From assembly GCF_002979555.1 (NCBI RefSeq), contig NZ_PCOZ01000009.1, forward strand, positions 102,022 through 166,021: a stretch of 64,000 nt of DNA, in the 5' to 3' direction. This document shows positions 22,353-30,558 of the stretch, piece by piece; position 1 is the first letter of the stretch; every line of letters begins with the position of its first letter. The DNA is from Pseudomonas sp. MYb60 (lineage in GTDB: Bacteria > Pseudomonadota > Gammaproteobacteria > Pseudomonadales > Pseudomonadaceae). The notes under the pieces are model-generated. The model had not been told where the DNA came from. It ran no database searches and saw nothing but the letters and a program-made list of their open reading frames with translations. The position numbers and the translations under genes were made by a program.

Positions 22353-22529
22353 TTACTTGTCCCGTCTACGCCAGCCTATCGCCAGGAAAACTAAGCCAGG
22401 TATCAAGAGTCCCGGAGCGACATAGGCAAGTGTTCCACTCGAGAGCAGGCCAGTAATTCCAAAAACAAAGCCACAAATCGTAAGGGGCAGTCCCACTAGG
22501 AATATCGGCTGCTTGAACGCCTTATCCAT
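22353..22529 (-). CDS. Small leftward cargo membrane protein
   Basis: 58 aa from ATG 22529 (GGAAT about 7 bases upstream). Two hydrophobic segments (FLVGLPLTICGFVFGITGLL and YVAPGLLIPGLVFLAIGW) and a basic end (RRRDK). The open frame extends further upstream but that part is the antisense of xis. It lies between two copies of the leader motif. Confidence 0.65.
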   Translation of the reverse strand: MDKAFKQPIFLVGLPLTICGFVFGITGLLSSGTLAYVAPGLLIPGLVFLAIGWRRRDK

Positions 22530-22563
22530 CGTTCGATTCCATTCAAGAATTTTTCCTATTAAA

Positions 22564-22626
22564 CCATATGTGCCTGCCGGTGAGCGGCGGGCCACCTTCT
22601 GCCGCCGCGTGCGGCCAGGACTCCCC
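22564..22626 (+). promoter_or_regulatory. Leader motif and hairpin before xis (copy f)
   Basis: CCATATGTGCCTGCCGGTGA starts the motif; a second hairpin GCCGC-CGCGT-GCGGC (22601-22615) follows, then CAGGACTCCCC and ATG 22627. This is the most complete form of the motif, with both the TGCCGG part and the hairpin plus ribosome site. Confidence 0.55.
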
Positions 22627-22971
22627 ATGTCAGCAGCCGAACAATTCAACGACGGCATCACCGGCGACAAAGTCTCCGAGGCGCAGATGGCACAAATCCT
22701 TGGTACCACCCTCGCCGCCCTGCGCTCCAAGCGCGCCCGAAAGCAGATACCCGAAGGTGTCTGGAACACTCATTGCGGCAGGATTATCTACAGCATCAGG
22801 AGATACTACGAATGGCTCGAAAGCCAATGGGTTTGCCCGCAGGAATGGACCTCCACCACGGATCGATCCGCATCCGCTTTATGTGGAACGGCAGCCGGCG
22901 CAGTGAAACGCTCCCCTATCCCCCGACACAGAAAGGAATCAAGTCTGCCTCACAGGTTGTTGATCAAGTAA
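22627..22971 (+). CDS. Excisionase-like protein
   Basis: 114 aa. The N-terminal 60 residues form a MerR-like/excisionase HTH: KVSEAQMAQILGTTLAALRS, KRARKQIPEGVWNTHCGRII and YSIRRYYEWLESQW. The C-terminal tail is basic and variable. The gene overlaps int by about 160 bp in another frame. That overlap and the position at the prophage end fit Xis, which directs integrase to excision. Confidence 0.8.
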   Translation: MSAAEQFNDGITGDKVSEAQMAQILGTTLAALRSKRARKQIPEGVWNTHCGRIIYSIRRYYEWLESQWVCPQEWTSTTDRSASALCGTAAGAVKRSPIPRHRKESSLPHRLLIK

Positions 22972-24005
22972 AAGGTCTGATCAAGCTGGGGTTGCTCGAC
23001 GACGACAAGTACGCCGAGCTGTTCCCCAGCTCCAGTAATGTGTCCGGGGGCAAGATCAACTTCGGCGAGTACGCCCAGCTCTGGCTGGATAGTCGGGAGG
23101 TAGTCGCTGGCACGAAGGGGAACTACAAGGGCGCGCTGAACCGCTACTGGATGCCGGGCCTTGCCCTGGTGAGGATCGATCTGATCACCACCACCCTACT
23201 GCGCCGGGTCATGGCCGCCAGTGAGTGGAAGTCACCCGGGGTGAAGCGCAACGCGATCTCGAAACTGTCGACCATCCTGAATTCGGCGGTCAACGAGGAG
23301 CTGATCCCGAAAAACCCTGCTGCCATCCTCGAGCTGCCCAAGCGCACTAAAAAGGAAATCGATCCATTCACCCTGGACGAAGCCAACCAGATCATCGCCA
23401 AGATGTACGAGCACGACCACTGGCCCAGCACGATCTATGCGGCATTTTTTGAGTTTGTGTTTTTTACAGGAATGCGTCTATCCGAAGCCTTGGCGATGCG
23501 CTGGGACGAGGTAGACGAGCATAAGAAGACGGCCCACGTGTGTCGTGGTGTCGCACTGGGGGAAGTGGTGGAGCGCACGAAAACGGGTGGCGACCGCTTT
23601 GTATTGTTGAATGACCGGGCGCTGCACGCAGTGGCCTTCGCCAGGGAATATGCAGAACGTCGGAAAAAGGGCAAGGGAAAGGTTCTGGAAACCCCTTTCG
23701 TCTTCCCGCCGTCGAAGAACGCAGAGTACGTCCGGCAGACCTCCGACCTGCACAAGCAATGGATTCCGACACTGAAGGCGCTGAACATCCGTCGTCGCCC
23801 GCCATACAACTGTCGTCACACCTATGCGACAATATGCATTATGTCTGGCATGAACCCCGCCTTCATCTCCCAGCAGCTCGGCCATAGTGTGCAGATGCTG
23901 CTCTCGACTTATGCGCGTTGGATCAACTCAAGCTCGGACTGGAGCGAAATGCAAAAGCTCCAGATTGGTCCCAAATTGGTCCCAGTTCAAATAAGCGCAC
24001 CCTAA
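22812..24005 (+). CDS. int: Tyrosine-recombinase integrase
   Basis: 397 aa from ATG 22812. N-terminal arm-binding domain of DUF3596 type (SIRIRFMWNGSRRSETLPYP), core-binding domain (about 75-170), catalytic domain with TGMRLSEALAMRW (first Arg), NCRHTYATICIMSGMNPAFI (Arg/His region), QQLGHSVQMLLSTYARWI (His and nucleophile Tyr). The frame is open from 22773 but the first 13 codons lie in xis. It ends 20 bp before ybiT, marking the prophage right end. Confidence 0.93.
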   Translation: MARKPMGLPAGMDLHHGSIRIRFMWNGSRRSETLPYPPTQKGIKSASQVVDQVKGLIKLGLLDDDKYAELFPSSSNVSGGKINFGEYAQLWLDSREVVAGTKGNYKGALNRYWMPGLALVRIDLITTTLLRRVMAASEWKSPGVKRNAISKLSTILNSAVNEELIPKNPAAILELPKRTKKEIDPFTLDEANQIIAKMYEHDHWPSTIYAAFFEFVFFTGMRLSEALAMRWDEVDEHKKTAHVCRGVALGEVVERTKTGGDRFVLLNDRALHAVAFAREYAERRKKGKGKVLETPFVFPPSKNAEYVRQTSDLHKQWIPTLKALNIRRRPPYNCRHTYATICIMSGMNPAFISQQLGHSVQMLLSTYARWINSSSDWSEMQKLQIGPKLVPVQISAP

Positions 24006-24050
24006 GCTATTGATAGGTAAAGTAATTGATCTCCACAGCTAACATCACCA
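24006..24050. other. Probable right attachment junction
   Basis: Phage sequence ends with int at 24005 and chromosomal ybiT coding begins at 24026. The join must lie here or in the first codons of ybiT. No tRNA is present. The core sequence cannot be fixed because the other prophage end is outside the window. Confidence 0.4.
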
Positions 24051-25612
24051 TGCAGTTCGGCGCCAAGCCGCTCTTCGAGAACGTCTCGGTCAAGTTCGGC
24101 GCTGGCAACCGTTATGGTTTGATCGGTGCCAACGGTTGCGGCAAGTCGACCTTCATGAAAATCCTCGGTGGCGACCTCGACCCGTCCGGCGGCCAGGTCA
24201 TGCTGGAGCCGAATGTGCGCCTGGGTAAGCTGCGCCAGGACCAGTTCGCCTACGAAGAATTTACCGTGCTCGACACCGTGATCATGGGTCACGAGGAGCT
24301 GTGGAAGGTCAAGGCCGAGCGCGATCGCATCTACTCGCTGCCGGAAATGAGCGAAGAAGACGGCATGGCCGTGGCCGAGCTGGAAACCGAGTTTGCCGAG
24401 ATGGACGGCTACACCGCCGAGTCCCGTGCCGGCGAACTGTTGCTAGGTCTGGGTATTCCGCTGGAACAGCATTTTGGCCCGATGAGCGAAGTGTCTCCAG
24501 GCTGGAAACTGCGGGTTTTGCTGGCCCAGGCGCTGTTCTCCGATCCTGAAGTGCTGTTGCTCGACGAACCGACCAACCACTTGGACATCAACACCATCCG
24601 CTGGCTGGAAAACATTCTGACCCAGCGTTCCAGCCTGATGATCATCATCTCTCACGACCGTCACTTCCTGAACAGCGTGTGCACCCACATGGCTGACCTG
24701 GACTACGGCGAGCTGCGTCTGTTCCCGGGCAACTACGATGAGTACATGACCGTGGCGACCCAGTCCCGCGAGCAACTGCTGTCGGACAACGCCAAGAAGA
24801 AGGCGCAGATCTCCGAACTGCAATCCTTCGTCAGCCGCTTCTCGGCCAACGCCTCGAAAGCCAAGCAGGCGACTTCCCGTGCCAAGGCGATCGACAAGAT
24901 CCAACTGGCCGAGGTCAAGCCTTCGAGCCGTGTGAGCCCGTTCATCCGTTTCGAGCAGAACAAGAAGCTGCACCGCCAGGCGGTCATCGTCGAGCGCATG
25001 GCCAAGGGCTTCGACGGCAAGCCGCTGTTCAAGGACTTCAGCTTCCAGGTTGAAGCCGGCGAGCGCGTGGCGATCATCGGCCCGAACGGTATCGGCAAGA
25101 CCACCCTGCTGCGCACCCTGGTCAACGAATTGACCCCGGACGCCGGCAGCATCAAGTGGACCGACGCCGCCGAACTGGGCTACTACGCCCAGGACCATGC
25201 GCATGATTTCGAAGACGACGTCACCCTGTTCGACTGGATGGGCCAGTGGACCCAGGGCGAGCAGATGATCCGTGGCACGCTGGGTCGCATGCTGTTCTCC
25301 AACGACGAGATCCAGAAGTCGGTGAAGGTGATTTCCGGTGGTGAGCAAGGCCGCATGCTGTTCGGCAAGCTGATCCTGCAAAAGCCGAACGTACTGATCA
25401 TGGACGAACCGACCAACCACTTGGACATGGAATCCATCGAGGCGCTGAACCTGGCGCTGGAAAACTACCCGGGCACGCTGATCTTTGTCAGCCACGACCG
25501 TGAGTTCGTATCGTCCCTGGCCACCCGCATCATCGAGTTGAGCGCCACCGGCGTAATCGACTTCAGCGGCACCTATGACGACTACCTGCGTAGCCAAGGC
25601 GTTGTGTTCTAA
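24026..25612 (+). CDS. ybiT: ABC-F ATPase YbiT
   Basis: 528 aa, full length for the family. Two ABC domains: Walker A GANGCGKST and GPNGIGKTT, signatures SPGWK and SGGEQG, Walker B LLLDEPTNHLD and LIMDEPTNHLD, joined by a charged linker. There are no membrane segments; these ATPases act on ribosomes. The reading frame begins TTG ATC TCC; family members I know start with ATG at this point, so the phage join may have replaced the native start and promoter. Confidence 0.93.
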   Translation: MISTANITMQFGAKPLFENVSVKFGAGNRYGLIGANGCGKSTFMKILGGDLDPSGGQVMLEPNVRLGKLRQDQFAYEEFTVLDTVIMGHEELWKVKAERDRIYSLPEMSEEDGMAVAELETEFAEMDGYTAESRAGELLLGLGIPLEQHFGPMSEVSPGWKLRVLLAQALFSDPEVLLLDEPTNHLDINTIRWLENILTQRSSLMIIISHDRHFLNSVCTHMADLDYGELRLFPGNYDEYMTVATQSREQLLSDNAKKKAQISELQSFVSRFSANASKAKQATSRAKAIDKIQLAEVKPSSRVSPFIRFEQNKKLHRQAVIVERMAKGFDGKPLFKDFSFQVEAGERVAIIGPNGIGKTTLLRTLVNELTPDAGSIKWTDAAELGYYAQDHAHDFEDDVTLFDWMGQWTQGEQMIRGTLGRMLFSNDEIQKSVKVISGGEQGRMLFGKLILQKPNVLIMDEPTNHLDMESIEALNLALENYPGTLIFVSHDREFVSSLATRIIELSATGVIDFSGTYDDYLRSQGVVF

Positions 25613-25643
25613 CACCCACGTTTAGCTACAAGCCGCACGCTAG

Positions 25644-25671
25644 AGCCCCGTCCACTGTGACGGGGCTTTTT
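25644..25671 (+). terminator. Rho-independent terminator of ybiT
   Basis: AGCCCCGTC and GACGGGGCT pair around CACTGT and are followed by TTTT. It lies 31 bases after the ybiT stop. Confidence 0.85.
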
Positions 25672-25769
25672 GCATGCGTGTGGCGCACCCGCATTGATAG
25701 TTAGCCTGCTTTCTTTTCTCCCAGCCGCTTGCCATGATGCGTCCACCGCCCGCCAGCGAACGAGTGATC

Positions 25770-26945
25770 ATGCCTGCCGCCGCCCCCAGTTCTCTGTCGA
25801 TCACCCTGCAGATCGTCTCCATCGTCTTCTATACCTTCATCGCCTTCATCTGCATCGGCCTGCCGATTGCGGTGATTCCCGGCTATGTGCACGACCAGTT
25901 GGGCTTCAGCGCGGTGGTGGCCGGTCTCACTATCGGCTCGCAATACCTGGCTACCCTGCTCAGCCGGCCCATGGCCGGGAGGATGTCGGATAACGTCGGC
26001 ACCAAGCGTGCGATTGTGTTGGGGTTGGCGGGGATTCTGCTGAGTGGTGGGCTGACGTTGCTCGCCACGTTGTTGCACAGCCTGCCCCAACTGAGCCTCG
26101 GCGTACTGATCGCTGGGCGGCTGCTGCTGGGCGTGGCTCAGGGCCTGATCGGCGTGGGCACCATCAGTTGGTGCATGGGCCAGGTTGGCGCCGAGCACAC
26201 GGCGCGATCGATTTCATGGAACGGCATTGCGTCCTACGGCGCAATTGCCATCGGCGCACCGCTGGGCGTGGTGATGGTCGCCGAATATGGCTACAACAGC
26301 CTCGGAATCGCCCTCGCGGTGCTGTCGGCATTGGGGCTGGTGCTGATCCGCAACAAACCCTCGGTACCGGTCGTGCGCGGTGAACGGTTGCCATTCTGGG
26401 CGGTGTTCGGGCGTATCGCGCCATTCGGCACCAGCCTGTGCCTGGCGTCTATCGGCTACGGCACGCTGACCACCTTTATCACCCTGTATTACGTCAATCG
26501 CGGCTGGACCGGAGCGGCTTACTGCCTGACCATGTTCGGCGCCTGTTTCATCCTGTCGCGCCTGGTGTTTATCTCCGCCATCAGCCGCTTCGGCGGTTTC
26601 CCCGCGGCAATCGGCTGCATGGTCATCGAGACGCTGGGCCTCACCCTGCTCTGGCTGGCGCCGTCCACCGGCGTGGCGTTGATTGGCGCCGGGCTCACCG
26701 GTTTCGGCCTGTCCTTGGTGTACCCGGCGCTCGGCGTCGAAGCGATCAAGCAGGTACCCAACAGCAGCCGTGGCGCGGGCTTGAGTGCGTATGCCGTGTT
26801 TTTTGACCTGGCCCTGGCGATTGCCGGGCCGATGATGGGTTTTATCGCACTGAACCTGGGCTACGGCTGGATCTTCTTTTGCGCCGCGCTCCTATCGATC
26901 AGCGCCCTGGGCCTGACCCTGCTGCTCCAGCGCCGCGCTTACTGA
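25770..26945 (+). CDS. MFS transporter (YhhS-like)
   Basis: 391 aa with 12 predicted membrane helices. Loop 2-3 carries the MFS signature region SRPMAGRMSDNVGTKRA. The family resembles YhhS/UPF0226 sugar or drug exporters. ATG 25770 fits the family N-terminus; ATG 25734 adds 12 residues and has no better ribosome site. The stop is followed 0-3 bases later by the end of a convergent gene. Substrate unknown. Confidence 0.85.
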   Translation: MPAAAPSSLSITLQIVSIVFYTFIAFICIGLPIAVIPGYVHDQLGFSAVVAGLTIGSQYLATLLSRPMAGRMSDNVGTKRAIVLGLAGILLSGGLTLLATLLHSLPQLSLGVLIAGRLLLGVAQGLIGVGTISWCMGQVGAEHTARSISWNGIASYGAIAIGAPLGVVMVAEYGYNSLGIALAVLSALGLVLIRNKPSVPVVRGERLPFWAVFGRIAPFGTSLCLASIGYGTLTTFITLYYVNRGWTGAAYCLTMFGACFILSRLVFISAISRFGGFPAAIGCMVIETLGLTLLWLAPSTGVALIGAGLTGFGLSLVYPALGVEAIKQVPNSSRGAGLSAYAVFFDLALAIAGPMMGFIALNLGYGWIFFCAALLSISALGLTLLLQRRAY

Positions 26946-27976
26946 TCAGCGGTCTGCAACCCCGCCCGGGAAGGTTCGGCGAGGGCGTGGCTGAAAAACC
27001 GCCCGGCCTCGGAGATCAAGTCGCGGTGGATACCCTTGCGGTCGACGCCCTCGGCGTCGGTGCACAGCGCCGGCATCGCCGCCATTTGATCGCTGTCACA
27101 CGGCGCCATGAACACGAAGTGCCCTGCCCCGGCCAGTAACTTGAAGTCTGGCGGTTGCGGCAGTTTGCGTGCCAGGGCGGCGGCGTTCTTGTCGACGGCC
27201 ACCAGTTTGTCGCCATCCCCGCTGTAGAGCAGCACGGGTACATGAACATCTGCCAAGGTGTGGCGGCCGAACATCAGGCTCAGCGGCGCCATCAGCATCA
27301 GCGCGTGGATGCGGGGGTCGGCCTGAGGCTGCAGGTCGTCGCGGTCCATCACCAATTCGCCCTGGGTGGTGCAGGCGTCACGATCTTCCGGGCGTTCCTG
27401 GCAGTAGCGCCGCAAGCGGTCGAAATCCGGCTTGGCCCCCGCCAGGATCAACGCGGTCTCGCCCCCTGCCGAGTAACCGATCACGCCAACCTGGTCGACA
27501 TCGACAAACGGCGACAGCATCGGGTCGCCGAGGGTCGCGGTGATGGCTTCGGAGATCTGGATCGGCCGACCGTAGAGGTTGCTCACCGTGCCCAGGCGAC
27601 TGTGGTCTTTATAGTTGTCGCCCGGATGCAGCACCGCCACCACCACGAAGCCCTTGCGCGCCAGCGAGGTGGCCAGGTCATGCAGGGCCAGCGGCGTGCC
27701 GGTGTTGCCGTGGGACAGCATCAACATCGGAAACCGTCCGATGGCGATCTTGGAATCTTCCGACGCCGCGACGTGATAAGCGCCCAACTGCGTGGTGTGC
27801 TCGGCGTCGGTGGACGGGTAGAACGCAACGGCCTTCATCGGCTGCAGGTCCAGCGGATCGAGAAACGTCATGCGGTGGAAGCCCACACTCCAATGGGGGT
27901 GCGGCGCGGGCGCGGCGTGCACTGAAATCAGGCCACCGAGCAGGGAAAGAACCAGAACAGCACAAAGACGCATCAT
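26939..27976 (-). CDS. Secreted alpha/beta hydrolase (dienelactone-hydrolase-like)
   Basis: 345 aa. Signal peptide (MMRLCAVLVLSLLGGLISVH AAPA, cut near A-A). Fold landmarks: oxyanion strand FPMLMLSHGNTG, nucleophile elbow GYSAGG, acid near LLYSGDGDKLV, and GHFVFMAP with the catalytic His. Esterase or lipase-like activity in the periplasm is inferred. AAGGTGG precedes the ATG. It overlaps the end of the MFS gene by a few bases. Confidence 0.82.
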   Translation of the reverse strand: MMRLCAVLVLSLLGGLISVHAAPAPHPHWSVGFHRMTFLDPLDLQPMKAVAFYPSTDAEHTTQLGAYHVAASEDSKIAIGRFPMLMLSHGNTGTPLALHDLATSLARKGFVVVAVLHPGDNYKDHSRLGTVSNLYGRPIQISEAITATLGDPMLSPFVDVDQVGVIGYSAGGETALILAGAKPDFDRLRRYCQERPEDRDACTTQGELVMDRDDLQPQADPRIHALMLMAPLSLMFGRHTLADVHVPVLLYSGDGDKLVAVDKNAAALARKLPQPPDFKLLAGAGHFVFMAPCDSDQMAAMPALCTDAEGVDRKGIHRDLISEAGRFFSHALAEPSRAGLQTADQ

Positions 27977-28139
27977 GGGGATGTCCACCTTTGCTGCGGG
28001 AGAAGCGACATGTCGCATTAAACATCCAGGGTATAAACCCATGTTGCATAACCTGGGCCATATTGAAAAAGACCGCAGGCAAACGAAAAAACTCCGTACT
28101 CCGGTCGCTTTGCGGCGAGCAGAATACAGAGTTTAGGCG

Positions 28140-28162
28140 CCCCGTTTCAGATTGAAACGGGG
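28140..28162. terminator. Perfect hairpin downstream of azoR
   Basis: CCCCGTTTCA and TGAAACGGGG form a 10-bp perfect stem with a GAT loop. It lies 28 bases past the azoR stop. There is no T run on the leftward strand, so it may protect the transcript end more than terminate. Confidence 0.55.
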
Positions 28163-28189
28163 AACAGCGATATTTTACGCAAGCCTTAC

Positions 28190-28801
28190 TCAGGCGGCGG
28201 CGAACAATTGCTCGCTGATTACCAGGTTGGCCTCGCTCAAGGCTTTGCTGCGCACTTCATCACCGTAGGCCAGGCCTTCGGCGCGGACGATTTCGATGTC
28301 GGTGATGCCGAGGAAGCCCAGCAGCAGTTTCAGGTAGTCTTCGTGGGCCACACCGCTGGCCTGACCTGCGTGCAGGCCGCCCGAGGTGGAAACGATGATG
28401 ACTTTCTTGTTGCCGCACAGGCCTTCCGGGCCGGCTTCGGTGTAGCGGAAGGTCTGGCCGGCCACCGCGATGCGGTCGATCCAGGCTTTGAGTTGGGTCG
28501 GGATGGTGAAGTTGTACATCGGCGCGCCCAGCACGATGGCGTCGGCGGCGAGGAATTCAGCCAGGGTCGACGCACTCAGGTCGGCTTCGTGTTTCTGCGC
28601 TGCATCGCGGGCAGCCTCCGGTGTCCCAAGGGCACCCAGGGTCGCACCGGAGAAGTGGTTGATGCCTTCAGCGGCCAGGTCGCGGTACGTCACTTCCACG
28701 GAAGCGTCTGCGGCTTGCCAGGCGTTGACCACCGCCGCGCTGAGCTGACGGGAAACCGAGTTGTCGCCGAGGATGCTGGAATCGATATGCAACAGTTTCA
28801 T
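28190..28801 (-). CDS. azoR: FMN-dependent NADH-azoreductase
   Basis: 203 aa. Flavodoxin-like fold with HIDSSILGDNSVSRQLSAAV (FMN phosphate loop), GAPMYNFTIPTQLKAWIDR and the STSGGLH loop, all typical of AzoR. It reduces quinones and azo compounds with NADH as a cytoplasmic dimer. Divergent from a LysR gene, which probably regulates it; the shared intergenic region is 123 bp. Confidence 0.93.
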   Translation of the reverse strand: MKLLHIDSSILGDNSVSRQLSAAVVNAWQAADASVEVTYRDLAAEGINHFSGATLGALGTPEAARDAAQKHEADLSASTLAEFLAADAIVLGAPMYNFTIPTQLKAWIDRIAVAGQTFRYTEAGPEGLCGNKKVIIVSTSGGLHAGQASGVAHEDYLKLLLGFLGITDIEIVRAEGLAYGDEVRSKALSEANLVISEQLFAAA

Positions 28802-28924
28802 GGGAAATCTCCGATTAGGATCGTCAGTGGCGATCAGATGGTGCGATCCTACGCATGAAACCAATGGTCGATAAGCCGGCTGAAATGCGATAGTTTGTCC
28901 CACTGATGAGACAATGGGCCGTTC

Positions 28925-29833
28925 ATGCAAGACCTCAACGATCTCTACTACTTTGCCAAAGTCGTCGAAGCCGGCGGTTTTGCGGCCGCTGGCCGACTGT
29001 TGGGCATTCCCAAGTCGCGGCTGTCGCGACGCATTGCCGAGCTGGAAGAGCGCCTCGGCGCGCGCCTGCTGCAACGCACCACGCGCCAACTAACCCTCAC
29101 CGCCGTCGGCGAGCGCTACCTGCGCCATTGCCAGGCTATGTTGCTGGAAGCCGAGATGGCCGATGAAGCCGTGGCCAGCATGTCCAGCGAGCCACGCGGA
29201 CGGCTGCGGGTCAGTTGCCCGGTGGGCATGGCCCAGCACATCTTGCCGGAGCTGGTGGCCGGGTTTCTTGCTGCGCACCCCCAGGTCCAACTGGAGATGA
29301 CCCTGGTCAACCGCCGTGTCGACCTGGTGGCCGAGGGCATTGACGTGGCCCTGCGCGTGCGCGAACTCGGTGACGAAGACCCATTGCTGGTGACCAAGCG
29401 CCTGCGCGCCGCCCAAACCGTGCTGGTGGCCAGCCCGGCCTTCTTGCTCGGCAAGCACATTCATTCCCTCGAAGACCTCAGGCAACTGCCCATACTCGGC
29501 GCGCTCGAGCCCGACCGCATGGTGCACCAGCGCATTCTCGACCCCGACGGCAATCCCCACGAATTGGTGATGGAAGCACGCCTGGGCATCGATGACTTCA
29601 TTGTGCGCAAGGCCAGCGCGATCATGGGCCTGGGGTTCACCGTCCTGCCCATGATGTACTGCGAAGAGGAATTGGCCCGCGGCCACCTGGTGCAACTGCT
29701 GCCGCAATGGTCCTTGCCGGGCGGCTGGCTGCAAGCCGTGTACCCGCATCGGCGTGGCGTATTGCCAGCCATTCGTGCGTGGATCGACTACCTGGAAGAA
29801 GGCTTCAAGAACTGCGGAGACCGCCTACTGTGA
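28925..29833 (+). CDS. LysR-family regulator, divergent from azoR
   Basis: 302 aa. N-terminal HTH (FAAAGRLLGIPKSRLSRRIA, then ELEERLGARLLQRTTRQLTL), followed by a two-lobed effector domain. The divergent layout suggests it controls azoR and itself in response to quinone-like compounds. The stop overlaps the GTG of the next gene. Confidence 0.92.
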   Translation: MQDLNDLYYFAKVVEAGGFAAAGRLLGIPKSRLSRRIAELEERLGARLLQRTTRQLTLTAVGERYLRHCQAMLLEAEMADEAVASMSSEPRGRLRVSCPVGMAQHILPELVAGFLAAHPQVQLEMTLVNRRVDLVAEGIDVALRVRELGDEDPLLVTKRLRAAQTVLVASPAFLLGKHIHSLEDLRQLPILGALEPDRMVHQRILDPDGNPHELVMEARLGIDDFIVRKASAIMGLGFTVLPMMYCEEELARGHLVQLLPQWSLPGGWLQAVYPHRRGVLPAIRAWIDYLEEGFKNCGDRLL

Positions 29834-29835
29834 AG

Positions 29836-30186
29836 ATGACCGAAGCGCAAGTCGCTGCCTTCTGCCTGAGCCTGCCCGGCGCGCGGGAAGACTACAAATG
29901 GGGCGGAGTGCGGGTGTTTTCGATTGCCGGCAACAAGATGTTCGCCTTGCAGGGCCTGCGCGGTGACTCGCTGGCGTTCAAAGTGGACAAGGAACTGTTC
30001 CTCGGCCACGTCGACCGACCTGGCATCCACCCGGCGCCGTATCTGGCGAGGGCGCAGTGGGTCATCGTGAACGTGCCCTACCCGCTGGGCGCCGAGGAAT
30101 TGCGTAGGCTGCTGCAGCGTTCCCACCAACTGGTAGTAAGCAAGCTGCCCAAGCGCACGCAAATCGGCTTGCGGCTAGAGGACTGA
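29836..30186 (+). CDS. MmcQ/YjbR-family protein
   Basis: 116 aa. MTEAQVAAFCLSLPGAREDYKW-type start, then a beta-rich core with KMFALQGLRGDSLAFKVDKE and a C-terminal SHQLVVSKLPKRTQIGL. YjbR-type small DNA-binding fold; role unknown. A GTG at 29830 overlapping the LysR stop is an alternative start. The 3' end overlaps the convergent DUF1294 gene by 12 bp. Confidence 0.85.
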   Translation: MTEAQVAAFCLSLPGAREDYKWGGVRVFSIAGNKMFALQGLRGDSLAFKVDKELFLGHVDRPGIHPAPYLARAQWVIVNVPYPLGAEELRRLLQRSHQLVVSKLPKRTQIGLRLED

Positions 30187-30558
30187 CAGCAAGGTGCCCC
30201 CCAGGAACAACTGGTCCAGCCAGAACACCTGGTGCAACAGCACGATCACCCAGAACAGCACCTGATACGACACCTTGCGCGTCTTGTGCCGAAACACCTG
30301 CTGGGCAATCAATGCGCCTGGCCAGCCGCCCGCGAGTTCCACGGCGTGCAGGATGTTTTCCGGGGTGCGCCAACGGTCGGTGCGGGCCTTGCGTTTGTCG
30401 TTCCAGTACATGAAGAACGCCAGCACGCTGACCACGCCATAGGCCACCAGCGGGATCAGCGTTTCGCCCCGCAGCCAGACCAGCACCGCACCCAACAACG
30501 GCGCCGCGCACAGCAGCACGAAGAGCGCCGCTTTCAGGCGCGGATGCTGGATGTTCAT
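30175..30558 (-). CDS. DUF1294 membrane protein
   Basis: 127 aa with three to four membrane segments and the DUF1294 pattern YWNDKRKARTDRWRTPENIL, HAVELAGGWPGALIAQQVFR and HKTRKVSYQVLFW. Many family members carry an N-terminal cold-shock domain; this one does not. Its ATG overlaps the uppP stop by 4 bp. Function unknown. Confidence 0.88.
   Translation of the reverse strand: MNIQHPRLKAALFVLLCAAPLLGAVLVWLRGETLIPLVAYGVVSVLAFFMYWNDKRKARTDRWRTPENILHAVELAGGWPGALIAQQVFRHKTRKVSYQVLFWVIVLLHQVFWLDQLFLGGTLLSVL

Noticed and set aside
23960..23990. Direct repeat TTGGTCCCA in the end of int
   Set aside because: Two copies in coding sequence could be arm sites but are as easily chance. No further copies seen near xis.
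24005..24060. tRNA at the prophage junction
   Set aside because: No cloverleaf or CCA-type 3' end is visible; the target is ybiT.
24443..25615. 390-codon leftward open frame
   Set aside because: Antisense of ybiT. Val/Gln/His-rich shadow.
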